The notes beneath the pieces are model-generated. The model was given only the letters and a program-made list of their open reading frames with translations. It had not been told where the DNA came from and did not search any database. From Conus ventricosus (Eukaryota > Mollusca > Gastropoda > Neogastropoda > Conidae), in contig CM031601.1 of the NCBI GenBank assembly GCA_018398815.1, forward strand, positions 34,406,306-34,470,305: a stretch of 64,000 bases of DNA. The letters run 5' to 3'. This document shows positions 63,843 through 64,000 of this stretch, piece after piece. Position 1 is the first letter of the stretch. Every line of letters starts with the position of its first letter. A program made the position numbers and the translations under genes.

Positions 63843-64000
63843 GCATCCCATCTGAAAAGTTAAATTAACATATTATTTGCAATGCACGACTGAAACGATT
63901 GTAATAAGTATAGGCTCAATCAATGTGTTTACTAAACATATTACGAGCATGAACCCTGATAAACAGTGCGAGAATCTTCGCATATCAAACTATACATGAA

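Overview
This is intronic, repeat-laden DNA from an invertebrate animal, most likely a mollusc and perhaps a caenogastropod snail. The organism call is an inference from the gene divergence, the GT-AG exon structure, the very long introns and the repeat styles. Nothing looks bacterial. I recognise one host gene: WDR19 (IFT144), a core subunit of the ciliary intraflagellar transport complex A. It runs on the + strand and enters and leaves the window incomplete. Thirteen exons are supported (1386 to 55210), with a fourteenth doubtful candidate at 57246-57330. They cover roughly human residues 430-900 of about 1340: the end of the second WD40 propeller and the first part of the TPR-like alpha-solenoid.

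Layout. 1-1385: a 56-bp tandem repeat, an AT-rich duplication and a degenerate ~40-bp repeat that runs into exon 1. 1525-2325: a hAT-like element carrying a zinc-finger remnant, just 32 bp past the exon 1 donor. 3300-4310: a decayed LINE. 6570-7720: a 50-bp minisatellite, followed by exon 2. 10350-11242: exons 3-5. 11.9-12.5 kb: microsatellites. 16.6-16.9 kb: a 61-bp repeat. 17.5-18.6 kb: a dead mariner transposase (minus strand). 19856-20028: exon 6. 20.9-21.8 kb: a possible piggyBac-like remnant. 25579-25616: exon 7. 27.0-34.4 kb: three abutting minisatellites with units of 40, 32 and 25/55 bp. 34763-35106: a foldback MITE. 36247-36343: exon 8. 38.2-42.0 kb: a G-rich ~48-bp minisatellite split by a second hAT-like element. 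42.9-44.5 kb: a 36-bp minisatellite, then a ~46-bp repeat with higher-order structure. 45.7-46.6 and 50.9-51.7 kb: two copies of one tRNA-headed retroposon. 47288-55210: exons 9-13. 54.1-55.0 kb: a homopolymer-rich tract that looks poorly assembled. 56.1-56.6 kb: a 26-bp repeat. 57873-63842: a nest of transposons, namely a minus-strand Ty3/gypsy-type 5' end (LTR, leader, gag fragment) split by a ~4.1-kb inverted-repeat element, which is itself split by the 3' end of a non-LTR retrotransposon.

The main points to check are these. Single-base losses in or beside short G/C runs break the WDR19 reading frame in exons 9, 11 and 12 but in none of exons 1-8. Two hAT-like elements both have CAGA-type ends and 6-bp target duplications. 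The inverted-repeat element carries the same cysteine-rich ORF in both arms. Minisatellites fill about 14 kb of the introns. I did not find a clearly novel gene system; the most unusual material is in the repeats and nested elements.
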